Below, one piece after another: positions 18,318 through 27,590 of a DNA stretch of 64,000 bases. Position 1 is the first letter of the stretch, and the number at the start of each line of letters is the position of its first letter. The stretch comes from Streptomyces sp. SS1-1. GTDB taxonomy: Bacteria; Actinomycetota; Actinomycetes; Streptomycetales; Streptomycetaceae. The DNA lies in contig NZ_WBXN01000004.1 in NCBI RefSeq assembly GCF_008973465.1, forward strand, positions 3,078,501-3,142,500, written 5' to 3'. Position numbers and translations under genes: made by a program. The notes under the pieces were generated by a model. It searched no databases. It was not told the DNA's origin and saw nothing but the letters and a program-made list of their open reading frames with translations.

Positions 18318-19063
18318 CGGGACTTGGGAGCCCTTGGAGCCCTGGGAGCCTTCGAGGTCGTGGGGGCCTTCGAGGTCTTGGGGGCCTTTGGGGTCTCGGG
18401 AGCCTCCGGGGTCTCAGGGGTGCTCCCCCACGGGAAGCCCTTCAGGGCCTCCAGGTTGGCCAGGGCGCGCGCCCTCGGGCCTTCGGGGCCGTCGGCCGGG
18501 GCCTCTCCGGTGGCCCAGGTCTCCACCGCGACCCGGACGACGGCCGAGGCCACCGCCGCGGGGAAGGCCAGGTCGGCGGAGGCGTCGCCGCCCGCGCAGC
18601 GCTCCGCGAGCACCTCGGCCAGCCGGGCCTCGGTGGCGTGGCTGACCTCCGCCCACACCCGGTGCAGGGCGGGGTCGTGGAGGGCGAGGCGGACCAGGGT
18701 GCGGGTCCACTCCCAGGAGGCGCCGGAGATGCCCTCGCCGGGGGTGAGCGTGTGGCGGACCGCGTGCTCCAGGGCCTCCGGCACCGACAGGGCGGTGGGG
18801 GCGTCGTGGACGGCCCGGGTCCAGCGGTCGGCGCCGTCCGCGTAGAGCGGGGCGACCGCTTCTTCCTTCGTGGCGAAGTAGCGGTAGAAGGTGCGCGGCG
18901 CGACCCCCGCGGCCTGCGCGATGTCCTCGGCCCTGGTCGCCTTCAGGCCCTGCCGGACGAAGAGGCCGGCCGCGGCACGGGCGATGTCGGCTCGGGTCGC
19001 CGCCTTGCGTCGTTCCGTGAGGGAGGCGGTGGCCGGGGGCGGTGCGGGGGTGGGGCTGCTCAC
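18314..19063 (-). CDS. TetR-family regulator with Pro/Ala/Lys-rich tail
   Basis: A 249-residue TetR protein. The DNA-binding helices lie at about 17-65 (TRADIARAAAGLFVRQG, then VAPRTFYRYFATKEE). The ligand domain follows, and the last 35 residues are a degenerate repeat of PETP/KAPKTSKAP units, unusual for the family and probably disordered. The GTG at 19063 lacks a ribosome site. A TGTGTGACACA palindrome about 20 bp upstream (19080-19090) is a likely autoregulatory operator and suggests the transcript starts close to the gene. The target is unknown, as neither flanking gene is divergent. Confidence 0.8.
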   Translation of the reverse strand: MSSPTPAPPPATASLTERRKAATRADIARAAAGLFVRQGLKATRAEDIAQAAGVAPRTFYRYFATKEEAVAPLYADGADRWTRAVHDAPTALSVPEALEHAVRHTLTPGEGISGASWEWTRTLVRLALHDPALHRVWAEVSHATEARLAEVLAERCAGGDASADLAFPAAVASAVVRVAVETWATGEAPADGPEGPRARALANLEALKGFPWGSTPETPEAPETPKAPKTSKAPTTSKAPRAPRAPKSR

Positions 19064-19429
19064 GTACTGCAGGCTATGCCTGTGTGACACAATCTGCCAT
19101 CCGAGGGGTCACCCCGTGGTTCAGGTACGGGGTGGCCCTTTGTCCGCTCACGCGCGCGCTCGCACAGGGGGCGGGGCGGACATGGGTGGAGCCGGGCCCC
19201 GGCACCCAGGGGGGATGGGCGCCGAAGCCCGGCTCGGGGAAAGTCCCGGCGCCGGGGGGAGTGCGTCGGGACGCGGTCCGCGGGTGGGAGTCCGGAGTCG
19301 AACTCCCTTGCCCTGAGGTCTTGTTCCCTGGGCCCTGGGGGTTGAAGCAGCGTTCCGCGGCCATGTTTGCGCGGTCTTTCGCCACCCGGCGCACGCCCCT
19401 CGGCGGCGCCGCCCCCGCGGCCGCGTACG
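19064..19429. other. Non-coding gap between TetR and hrdD
   Basis: No convincing gene is seen. The left end holds the TGTGTGACACA palindrome. The rest is GC-rich with weak ORFs in several frames and lies just downstream of the hrdD stop. A tRNA T-arm look-alike occurs at 19286-19307 but has no matching acceptor or D-arm. Confidence 0.5.
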
Positions 19430-20428
<999 letters not shown>

Positions 20429-20507
20429 GCGTGCTCCCTTGCGATTGGGCTGGCGGGTGGTCCTTGGACGCTTGGGACTCTTCTCGAGTGCCCCGCATCC
20501 GAACGGA

Positions 20508-20536
20508 ACAACGACTTGAATCAGGACAGAATTCCC
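20508..20536 (-). promoter_or_regulatory. SigR-type promoter of hrdD
   Basis: On the minus strand GGGAAT (20536-20531) is followed by exactly 18 bases and then GTTGT (20512-20508). This matches the SigR (thiol-oxidative stress) consensus GGGAAT-N18-GTT. hrdD transcription by SigR is established in S. coelicolor. The transcript would start about 75 bases before the ATG. Confidence 0.8.
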
Positions 20537-20806
20537 AACCCGCCCCCCTATTTATCTGATCTTGCAGTATCCTGCCGGGCCACACGGGCGACCCCTCGCC
20601 GTCCGGGCCGAGGAATCGCAGGTCAGACGGGATTCGCCGGATTTCCGTGCTGTCGCCGCCGCCCTCGGGGGCGGTCCGGTGAGATTCCGCTCACACCGGC
20701 ACCGTCGGCCGTTCGGCGGAAGGACCGACGCCGTCGTCCGCCCTCTCACCCCTGAAGACGGTCGGCGCCCGCGGAAGGTTGCCAGGCCGGACGGCCCGGC
20801 TCGACC
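20537..20806. other. Non-coding region upstream of hrdD
   Basis: With the promoter above, this makes a 378-bp gap between hrdD and the dioxygenase stop. An AT-rich patch (about 20548-20575) could hold a second hrdD promoter. No gene is supported. Confidence 0.4.
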
Positions 20807-21592
20807 TCAGCCGAATTGCACCGAGCGCTTGGCCAGCCCCATCCAGAAGCCGTCGATCACCGACTTCTGCCCGTCCAGCTCACCGGCCGCCTCGGCGGCG
20901 CCCATGGTGACGAAGAGGGGTGCGAAGTGCTCGGTGCGGGGGTGGGCGTAGCGCCCGGCGGGGGCCTTGTGGAGGAAGTCGAGGAGCGCGTCCCAGTCGC
21001 GGTGCTCCAGGGCGCGGCGTCCCCAGTCGTCGAACTCCACGGACCAGGACGGTATTCCGCCCTGGCGCAGGGCCGCGAGGTTGTGGGTGAAGAAGCCGGA
21101 GCCGATGATCAGCACGCCCTCGTCGCGCAGCGGGGCCAGCTTGCGGCCGACCTCCATGAGCCGCACCGGGTCGAGGGTCGGCATGGAGATCTGCAGGACG
21201 GGGATGTCGGCGTCGGGGTACATCTCGACGAGGGGGACGTAGGCGCCGTGGTCGAGGCCGCGGTCGGGGATGTCCTGGACGGGGACGCCGGGGGCGCGCA
21301 GCAGCTTGCGGACGGACTCGGCGAGCTCGGGGGCACCGGGGGCCGGGTAGGTCACCCGGTAGTAGTGCTCGGGGAAGCCCCAGAAGTCGTACACGAGCGG
21401 CACGGGCGCGGTGGCGCCGAGGGCGAGCGGGGCCTCCTCCCAGTGGGCGGAGACGACGAGGATCGCCTTGGGGCGCGGCAGCCCGGCGGCCCAGGCGGCG
21501 AGTTCGCCGGGCCAGACGGGGTCGTCGGCGAGCGGCGGGGCGCCATGGCTGAGGTAGAGGGCGGGCATGCGCTCCTGGGCGGCGGCGGACAT
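20807..21592 (-). CDS. Extradiol ring-cleavage dioxygenase (DODA/LigB type)
   Basis: A 261-residue class III extradiol dioxygenase of the 4,5-DOPA dioxygenase family. Metal-ligand histidines are in YLSHGAPP (about 17) and in the LDHGAYVPL block (about 117), with further active-site histidines in SAHWEE (about 52) and THNLAALR (about 173). The reaction opens catechol-type rings using Fe(II) or Zn-site chemistry and O2. The ATG at 21592 was chosen over a GTG nine bases earlier because GGGAG is then well spaced. The divergent MarR gene is the probable regulator. Confidence 0.85.
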   Translation of the reverse strand: MSAAAQERMPALYLSHGAPPLADDPVWPGELAAWAAGLPRPKAILVVSAHWEEAPLALGATAPVPLVYDFWGFPEHYYRVTYPAPGAPELAESVRKLLRAPGVPVQDIPDRGLDHGAYVPLVEMYPDADIPVLQISMPTLDPVRLMEVGRKLAPLRDEGVLIIGSGFFTHNLAALRQGGIPSWSVEFDDWGRRALEHRDWDALLDFLHKAPAGRYAHPRTEHFAPLFVTMGAAEAAGELDGQKSVIDGFWMGLAKRSVQFG

Positions 21593-21733
21593 GTCGGGCA
21601 CTCCCTCCGAGCCCGGCGGGAACCGGGTCTCTCCTCCATCGAAACTGCTTCAAATCTAAAACGTTCGTTCGTCTCCCTGACCGTACGCCGGGATAGTTCA
21701 AAGTTCAAGGAGAGTGCTCGTACAGTGGAACGT

Positions 21734-22249
21734 ATGAACAGCGCATCGACGTCCGCCCCGGTGGAGGAGTCCCCCTGGCTCACCGAGGACCAGCAGCGCG
21801 TGTGGCGCTCGTACGTGGAGGCGACCACGCTGCTCGACGACCATCTGGACCGTCAGCTCCAGCGGGACGCGGGCATGCCCCACCTCTACTACGGGCTCCT
21901 GGTCGCGCTCGCCGAGTCCCCGGAACGGCGGCTGCGGATGACCGAGCTGGCGCGGTACGCGAAGATCACCCGCTCCCGGCTGTCGCACGCCGTCGCCCGG
22001 CTGGAGGGCAACGGCTGGCTGCGCCGCGAGAACTGCCCCGACGACAAGCGCGGCCAGTTCGCCGTACTGACCGACGAAGGCCTGGAAGTGCTGCGCCGGA
22101 CCGCGCCCGGGCACGTACGGGCCGTTCGGCAGGCCCTGTTCGACCGGCTGGCCCCGGAACAGCAGAAGGCCCTCGGCGAGATCATGAAGATCGTCGCCGA
22201 GGGCCTGCAGCCGAGCGAAGCGGGTGCGGACCTGCCCTGGCTGCGCTGA
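21734..22249 (+). CDS. MarR-family regulator
   Basis: A 171-residue MarR repressor with the winged helix at about 60-125 (MTELARYAKITRSRLSHAVARLEGNGWL, wing ENCPDDKRGQFAVLTDEG). It is divergent from the dioxygenase. The 140-bp gap has repeated TTCAAA/GTTCAA half-sites (about 21648-21710) that may be its operators. TACAGT lies 8 bases before the ATG and there is no ribosome site, so a leaderless transcript is likely. Phenolic compounds are common MarR ligands, which fits the neighbour. Confidence 0.88.
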   Translation: MNSASTSAPVEESPWLTEDQQRVWRSYVEATTLLDDHLDRQLQRDAGMPHLYYGLLVALAESPERRLRMTELARYAKITRSRLSHAVARLEGNGWLRRENCPDDKRGQFAVLTDEGLEVLRRTAPGHVRAVRQALFDRLAPEQQKALGEIMKIVAEGLQPSEAGADLPWLR

Positions 22250-22366
22250 ACCGCTCGTTCCAGCGAGCCAGGGCAGGTCCTTCGCGGCGTACGTACCGGG
22301 CGTCCCCTTCCCCGTACGCGCGCCTGGTCCCTCGGGGTACGGCCGCCAGGGCCGTGGTCGTGCGTC

Positions 22367-22430
22367 CGTCAGTGCGTCAGCGCATCAGTACGTCAGTGCC
22401 TCAGCACCTCAGCGCCTCAGCGTCTCAGTG
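22367..22430. repeat. Octamer tandem repeat, eight units
   Basis: Eight consecutive 8-base units of the form YVTCAGYR (for example CGTCAGTG, CCTCAGCG) fill the space before, and the last six bases of, the minus-strand MFS gene, including its stop codon (22425-22427). It looks like replication-slippage sequence; no function is seen. Confidence 0.7.
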
Positions 22431-23966
22431 GGCGACGACCGGCACCGGGAGGTCCTCCTCGGCGCCCTCCTCGGAGGAGGCCACCGCCGTGCCGCCCGGA
22501 CGGCCGGCGTTGACCAGGGTCAGGGCGATGACCGCGGCCGCGACCAGGATGCCGACGGCGAACCAGATGGCGCTGGTGTAGCCCTGCACGAGGCCCTGCG
22601 CCTGGACCAGCTGCTGCTGGGACCGGCTGGACGCGCCGGCGATGTGGTCGGCGATGTAGGACGTGGTCGCCGAGGCGGCGATCGTGTTCAGCAGGGCCGT
22701 ACCGATCGCGCCGCCCACCTGCTGCGAGGTGTTGACCATGGCCGAGGCGACACCGGCGTCCTGCGGCTTGACGCCGAGGGTGGCCAGCGACATGGCCGGC
22801 ATGAACGCGGTGCCCATGCCGAGACCGAGCAGCAGCATCGCGGGCAGCAGCAGCGCGGCGTACGAGGAGCCGATCTCCAGCTGGGTCAGCAGCAACATGC
22901 CGACGGCGGCCACCAGGAAGCCGGGGCCCATCAGCAGCCGCGGCGCGACCCGGGTCATCAGCCGGGCGCCGATCTGCGTGGACCCGGTGATCATGCCCGC
23001 GATCATCGGCAGGAAGGCGAAGCCGGTCTTGACCGGCGAGTAGCCCTTCACGATCTGCAGGTAGTAGGTCAGGAACAGGAACAGGCCGAACATCGCGATG
23101 ATCGCGAGGCCGAGCGAGAGGTAGACACCGCCGCGGTTGCGCTCGGTGACCACGCGCAGCGGCAGCAGCGGGGCCTTGACCCGGGACTCCACGGTCACGA
23201 AGGCGAGCAGCAGCACGCCGGAGGCGACGAACATGCCGATCGTGGTCGGGTCGCTCCAGCCCTCGGACTCGGCGCGGGTGAAGCCGTAGACCAGCGAGAC
23301 CAGGCCGAGCGTGGACAGGATCACGCCGGGGATGTCGAGCGTGGAGCGGTTGCGGCCGCCCTGCGGCTCACGGATGACGTACCAGGCGCCGAGCGCGGCG
23401 ACGACGGCGAACGGGATGTTCACGAAGAACGTCCAGCGCCAGTCCAGGTACTCGGTCAGGAACCCGCCGAGGATCAGGCCGACGGCACCGCCGCCACCGG
23501 CGATCGCGCCGTAGATGCCGAACGCCTTCGCGCGCTCCTTGGCGTCGGTGAACATCACGGCGAGCAGGGAGAGCGCGGCCGGGGCGAGCAGCGCGCCGAA
23601 CGCGCCCTGCAGCGCGCGGGCGCCGAACATCATGGCCTCGTTGGTGGCCGCACCGCCGAGGGCGGAGGCGGCGGCGAAGCCGCCCAGACCGACCACGAAG
23701 GCGCGCTTGCGGCCCCAGAGGTCGGCGATGCGTCCGCCGAACAGCAGCAGACCGCCGAAGGCGAGGGCGTAGGCCGTGACGACCCACTGCCGGTTGCCGT
23801 CGGAGATGCCCAGGTCCTGCTGGGCGGAGGGCAGCGCGATGTTCACGATGGTCGCGTCCAGGACGACCATCAGCTGCGCTATCGCGATGAAGGCGAGCGC
23901 CTTCCATCGGTTCGGATCGGCCGCGCCGAGGGCGCCGCCGGGAGCCTTCACGGCTGTTTCAGACAT
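22425..23966 (-). CDS. MFS drug efflux transporter, DHA2 family
   Basis: A 513-residue, 14-helix exporter. VLDATIVNIALPSAQQDLG (as blocks, about 35-53), GGRIADLWGRKR and GLILGGFLTEYLDWRW are family motifs. The ATG follows in-frame family start MSETA. The adjacent TetR gene (24311-24955, same strand, about 345 bp upstream) carries the ActII-like/AcrR-type DNA-binding region and probably controls it. The octamer repeat overlaps its 3' end. Substrate not indicated. Confidence 0.9.
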   Translation of the reverse strand: MSETAVKAPGGALGAADPNRWKALAFIAIAQLMVVLDATIVNIALPSAQQDLGISDGNRQWVVTAYALAFGGLLLFGGRIADLWGRKRAFVVGLGGFAAASALGGAATNEAMMFGARALQGAFGALLAPAALSLLAVMFTDAKERAKAFGIYGAIAGGGGAVGLILGGFLTEYLDWRWTFFVNIPFAVVAALGAWYVIREPQGGRNRSTLDIPGVILSTLGLVSLVYGFTRAESEGWSDPTTIGMFVASGVLLLAFVTVESRVKAPLLPLRVVTERNRGGVYLSLGLAIIAMFGLFLFLTYYLQIVKGYSPVKTGFAFLPMIAGMITGSTQIGARLMTRVAPRLLMGPGFLVAAVGMLLLTQLEIGSSYAALLLPAMLLLGLGMGTAFMPAMSLATLGVKPQDAGVASAMVNTSQQVGGAIGTALLNTIAASATTSYIADHIAGASSRSQQQLVQAQGLVQGYTSAIWFAVGILVAAAVIALTLVNAGRPGGTAVASSEEGAEEDLPVPVVAH

Positions 23967-24162
23967 GGGTGTACCCACTTCGGGACTTCGTGACGGAAAA
24001 AGTGAAAGGAAAGGGGACGGCTCGTCGGCTGTGACGGCCGCTGGACTACGGCTGTGCGCGTGTCGACCCCCGTGGTGCCCCGGACTCATCGGCCGGTGTG
24101 CCGGCGGGGCGGGCGGGTCGGGACGAACGATTCGGGTCGGTCAGGACGTGTACTGAGGTCCG

Positions 24163-24309
24163 GACATGGCGTGCACGGGCTTCGGTCGAGACATGTGCAT
24201 GGGCTTTGGCCGAGACATGTGCCTGGACTTGGGTCGAGACATGTGCATGGGCTTCGGTGGGGACATGGGCAGGGGTTGTGCCCGGAACATGTCCCTCGGG
24301 ACGGGTCGC
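24163..24309. repeat. 24-bp minisatellite
   Basis: Units beginning GACATG start at 24163, 24190, 24214, 24238 and 24262, with a degenerate one at 24286. The last five are exactly 24 bp apart, typically GACATGTGCATGGGCTTCGG plus 4 bases. The array lies between the stop of the TetR gene (24311) and the MFS start. In one minus-strand frame it would encode an octapeptide repeat (HMSRPKPM), but no start or ribosome site supports translation. Confidence 0.85.
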
Positions 24310-24310
24310 G

Positions 24311-24955
24311 TCAGGCCTTGCGCAGGTCCTCCATGGTCAGTGCCGTACCGGGAAGGGTGGAGCGGGCCGGTGCCCGCAACCCGTCCAGGAACAGCTGCAG
24401 ATGGCGGTGGACGTAGCGGTCCGCGATGCCGCAGTCGGTGCCGGCCGGCGGCCGGCTGAGCTGGGCCGCGGCGATCATGACGTCGCCGACGTCCACGTCG
24501 GACCGGAGCTGCCCCGCCGCCTTCGCGCGATCCATGATCGCCGCGACGAGGCTCTCGCACCGCTCGCGCGATGCCTCCAGATCCGGATGGTGCTGGTCGA
24601 AGGTGCTCTGGACCATCGGGCACAGCGCACTGATCCGCTCGTCGGCGGCGGTGTGCACGAAGCGCTCCAGAGCCTCGAAGGCGTCCCCGGTCTCCGCGAG
24701 CGCAAGATGAGCCGCCGCCACCGTACGGTCCATGACGGAGCAGACGACCTCACGCACCAGCGCGTCGCGGTCGGGGAAGTTGCGGTACACCGTGGCGTTG
24801 CCGACGCCGGCCCGGCGGGCGACGTCGTCGAGCGGCACGTCGGGGCCGTGCTCGACGAACATCTCGCGGGCGGCGGTGACGATCCGCTCCCGGTTGCGCA
24901 GGGCGTCGGCGCGGGGCCGGGGTGCCTTGCGCACTGCGGGGGTGGCGGTCTCCAC
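24311..24955 (-). CDS. TetR-family regulator
   Basis: A 214-residue TetR protein: DNA-binding domain at about 18-64 (RIVTAAREMFVEHG, VGNATVYRNFPDRDALV), then an all-helical ligand domain. GTG start with GAGGAGG at good spacing. It lies upstream of, and on the same strand as, the DHA2 exporter gene, separated by the 24-bp repeat array; it is the likely repressor of that pump. No divergent partner. Confidence 0.86.
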   Translation of the reverse strand: METATPAVRKAPRPRADALRNRERIVTAAREMFVEHGPDVPLDDVARRAGVGNATVYRNFPDRDALVREVVCSVMDRTVAAAHLALAETGDAFEALERFVHTAADERISALCPMVQSTFDQHHPDLEASRERCESLVAAIMDRAKAAGQLRSDVDVGDVMIAAAQLSRPPAGTDCGIADRYVHRHLQLFLDGLRAPARSTLPGTALTMEDLRKA

Positions 24956-25293
24956 GGTGTCCTCCTCGTCTCCTGTGATGCTGGGTGTCCGGTTCCCCCG
25001 GGGGTTCTGCGACCCGGTTTCGACGATCCGGGGAAGCACTCCCCGTTTCGCGCGGACACAGGTCTAAACGGGGAGACGGTCCCCGGTTATTTCCCGCCCC
25101 CGGCCTTTATTCCTGTGACCTGGATCACATTTCCGTCGAGGCCAAGCAGCGCCTGGTCACCAGGCCGCCGGGCGGCGCGGAACCCACACGTTCGGTCTCC
25201 TCCAACGCGCGCGCCCGCATCCCCCGACACAGGGTGATCGAGAGGGTGCAGCGCGCGGTCCGGCGGGCTGCCATGGACTGAAAGGGCCCATGC
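24956..25293. promoter_or_regulatory. Divergent promoter region with Crp-type site
   Basis: A 338-bp gap between the TetR start and the M6 protease start. It contains TGTGA-N6-TCACA at 25114-25129, a perfect match to the Crp consensus palindrome, about 165 bp before the protease ATG. The remainder shows no gene. Confidence 0.6.
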
Positions 25294-26589
25294 ATGCAGC
25301 CGTACCGCCGGATACGTCCCCGCCGTGTGGCCGCCCTCGCCTCCGTCACCGCCCTGATCATGGCGGTCGGCACCTCGGCAGGCACCGGGCACCTCACGGC
25401 GGGCACCTCCACGGTGGCCGGGGCGGGACCGATATCCCCGGAGCACTCCACAGCGCTCGGCCCCTGCATGATCAGCGGCCCGCCGGCGGTCCAGATGTCG
25501 GAGGGCGTGCCCACCCCGCGCGGCTACGCCCGCTCCACCGGCACCGTCCGCGCCCTCACCCTCATGGTCGACTTCCCCGACGCCCCCGGCACCGGCAGCG
25601 CCCTCGACCGCTACGGCGAGTTCTTCCCGCAGACCCAGAAGTGGTTCCGCACCAGCTCCTACGGCCGCCTCGACTACCGCGCCGAGACGCCGATCCCCGA
25701 CTGGCTGCGGATGCCCAAGTCGTTCCGCGAGTACGGCATAGAGCGCGGCGCCCCCTTCGACCCCGGGTACCGCCGGCTGGTCCAGGACATCGTGGTCGCC
25801 GCCGACGCGCGCGTCGACTTCACGTCGTACGACTTCCTGAACGTCCTCGTCACCCCGAACGCCGGGCCCTCCGCCCTCGACACGGTCCTGTCGGTGACCT
25901 TCGCCGGCAACGTCGAGGCCCCCGTGGCCGACGGCGTCTCCGTCACCAACGCCTCCTTCGTGTACTCGCGCCAGGACGACGGCTCCGGCTCCTACCACCG
26001 CACCGGCTACCGGGTCCTCCCCCACGAGAACGGCCACGTCTTCGGCCTGCCCGACCTCTACACCGCCGAGGGCGGCGGCGCGGTCGGCCACTGGGACATC
26101 ATGAGCGAGGACTGGGGGGCCAACAACGACCTGCTCGGCTGGCACAAGTGGAAGCTCGGGTGGCTGGACGACGCCCAGGTCCGCTGCGCGGCCGCCGCCG
26201 GCTCGGACGAGTACACCCTGACCCCGCTGGCCCGCGAGGGCGGCCCGAAGCTGCTGTTCGTCCCGCTGGGCCCGCACTCCGGCTACGCCCTGGAACTGCG
26301 CACCCGCGAGGGCAACGACGAGGCCGTCTGCCGCCCCGGCATCCTCGTCTACCGGGTCGCCGCGGACGTCGACACCGGGATGGGCCCGGTGAAGGTGCAG
26401 GACTCCCAGCAGGACAGCGGCGGCTGCACCCGCAGCCCGAACGTCCACGCCGAACTCTCCGACGCGACCTTCACCCCGGGCGAGGAGTTCCGCGACGACA
26501 AGCGGGGGGTGCGGGTCGCGGTGGTGGGGGTGGAGGAGGACGGGGGGTACCGGGTGCGGGTGACGCGGGAGGGGGACGCGAGGGGGTGA
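25294..26589 (+). CDS. Secreted M6-family metalloprotease
   Basis: A 431-residue exported protease related to immune inhibitor A. A twin-arginine-like RRIRPRR tail precedes a hydrophobic signal segment (about 12-30). The catalytic zinc motif HENGHVFGLPD is at about 247-257, and the M6 GHWDIMS block (about 267-273) supplies the Met-turn region. Length is short for M6 enzymes, with only a small beta-rich C-terminal domain. GAAAGGG precedes the ATG by seven bases. A Crp-type palindrome upstream suggests growth-phase control. Confidence 0.87.
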   Translation: MQPYRRIRPRRVAALASVTALIMAVGTSAGTGHLTAGTSTVAGAGPISPEHSTALGPCMISGPPAVQMSEGVPTPRGYARSTGTVRALTLMVDFPDAPGTGSALDRYGEFFPQTQKWFRTSSYGRLDYRAETPIPDWLRMPKSFREYGIERGAPFDPGYRRLVQDIVVAADARVDFTSYDFLNVLVTPNAGPSALDTVLSVTFAGNVEAPVADGVSVTNASFVYSRQDDGSGSYHRTGYRVLPHENGHVFGLPDLYTAEGGGAVGHWDIMSEDWGANNDLLGWHKWKLGWLDDAQVRCAAAAGSDEYTLTPLAREGGPKLLFVPLGPHSGYALELRTREGNDEAVCRPGILVYRVAADVDTGMGPVKVQDSQQDSGGCTRSPNVHAELSDATFTPGEEFRDDKRGVRVAVVGVEEDGGYRVRVTREGDARG

Positions 26590-26652
26590 CGCGGGACGGT
26601 GGCGCTTCTGCCGGCCCCCGGCTGCGCGCGGCGGCCTCCCCCTCCGAACGGC

Positions 26653-27228
26653 TCACCCGTCGTAGGGCCGGGCGGCACGGCCCTCCCGGAGGGTGAGCCC
26701 CCACCAGGCGAGCTGGTCGAGCAGCACGGCGGCGGCCTTGGCGGTGCCGTCCTCGTCGTGCGGGCGCCCGTCGTCGTCGAACCGCTCCCAGGCCATGTGG
26801 AAGCTGACGGTGTCGCGCAGGGTCACGGCGTGCATCTCGGCGAAGACCTGCCGCAACTGCTCCACGGCCCGCTGCCCGCCGGCCATCCCGCCGTACGACA
26901 CGAACCCGACGGGCTTGGCGCGCCACTCCCGGTAGACGTAGTCGACGGCGAGCTTGAGGGCGGCGGGGTAGCCGTGGTTGTACTCGGGCGTGACGACGAC
27001 GAACCCGTCGAGCCCGCCGATCCGCTGGGCGAGGGTCGGGGCGTCGGACTGCTCGAGGGTGAGCTTGAGTTCGTCGGCGAGCACGGGCTCCGACAGATCG
27101 ATGACGTGCGTCTCCATGTCGTCCCGCCGCCCGATCTCGGACAGGAACCACCGGGACACCTTGTCGGCGAACCGCCCGGGCCGAACACTCCCGATGAGCA
27201 CACCGATCTTGAGGGGCGCGTGGGACAT
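26653..27228 (-). CDS. NADPH-dependent FMN reductase
   Basis: A 191-residue flavodoxin-fold reductase. The FMN phosphate loop GSVRPGRFADKVSRW (about 13-27) and the TPEYNHGYPAALKLAVDYV block (about 81-99) are diagnostic. It reduces FMN or quinones with NADPH in the cytosol. Convergent to the M6 protease gene. About 200 bp upstream lies the tRNA-Arg gene, on the other strand. Confidence 0.9.
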   Translation of the reverse strand: MSHAPLKIGVLIGSVRPGRFADKVSRWFLSEIGRRDDMETHVIDLSEPVLADELKLTLEQSDAPTLAQRIGGLDGFVVVTPEYNHGYPAALKLAVDYVYREWRAKPVGFVSYGGMAGGQRAVEQLRQVFAEMHAVTLRDTVSFHMAWERFDDDGRPHDEDGTAKAAAVLLDQLAWWGLTLREGRAARPYDG

Positions 27229-27427
27229 GGGTCTCCTCGTTTCTCGCGGGCCCTCTGGCGGGACCGACACGAGAAACGTAGAAACTCAACCTAACTCGAG
27301 GTCAAGCGCCCGGGGCCCCGGCCACCCTCACGACCCCACGAACCCCACCCTGACCAGCGGAAACGAGAACGCTCCCACGACGGATCGAGCATCCGCTAGG
27401 CTAGTCGCCGGATCTTCCACGATCCAC

Positions 27428-27500
27428 GCCTTCGTAGCTCAGGGGATAGAGCACCGCTCTCCTAAAGCGGGTGTCGCAGGTTCGAATCCTGCCGGGGGCA
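27428..27500 (+). tRNA. tRNA-Arg (anticodon CCU)
   Basis: A 73-base cloverleaf: acceptor GCCTTCG with CGGGGGC, anticodon stem CCGCT/AGCGG with loop CTCCTAA (anticodon CCT, reads AGG), T-arm GCAGG-TTCGAAT-CCTGC, discriminator A, CCA not encoded. The 3' 42 bases also form the left att core of the integrative element, so integration rebuilds the 3' end of the tRNA. Confidence 0.97.
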
Positions 27501-27501
27501 C
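27459..27501 (+). other. attL core of the integrative element
   Basis: Forty-three bases from CTCCTAAAG in the anticodon loop to one base past the tRNA are repeated perfectly at 38732-38774. This is the usual AICE attachment design: the recombination core lies in the tRNA 3' half. Confidence 0.93.
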
Positions 27502-27507
27502 ACGACT

Positions 27508-27549
27508 AAGGGCCAGTTCAGGGGCATGATCCCCTCGAACTGGCCCTTT
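27508..27549 (+). terminator. Hairpin terminator after tRNA/int
   Basis: AAGGGCCAGTTC (27508-27519) pairs with GAACTGGCCCTT (27537-27548), with an inner AGGGG/CCCCT extension, then TTG. It sits between the tRNA and the stop of the minus-strand integrase and may act for both. Confidence 0.75.
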
Positions 27550-27590
27550 GCCATGATCACGGCCGTGCCACACACGTGCCACAAGGTCCG

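Noticed and set aside
19286..19307. tRNA T-arm look-alike (GGAGTTCGACTCC on the minus strand)
   Set aside because: No matching acceptor, D-arm or anticodon stem within 75 bases.
22367..24309. Possible CRISPR array
   Set aside because: Both arrays have contiguous units without unique spacers, and no cas genes are present.
24141..24623. ORF encoding the HMSRPKPM octapeptide repeat
   Set aside because: No ribosome site, and it overlaps the TetR gene in another frame; better read as a DNA repeat.
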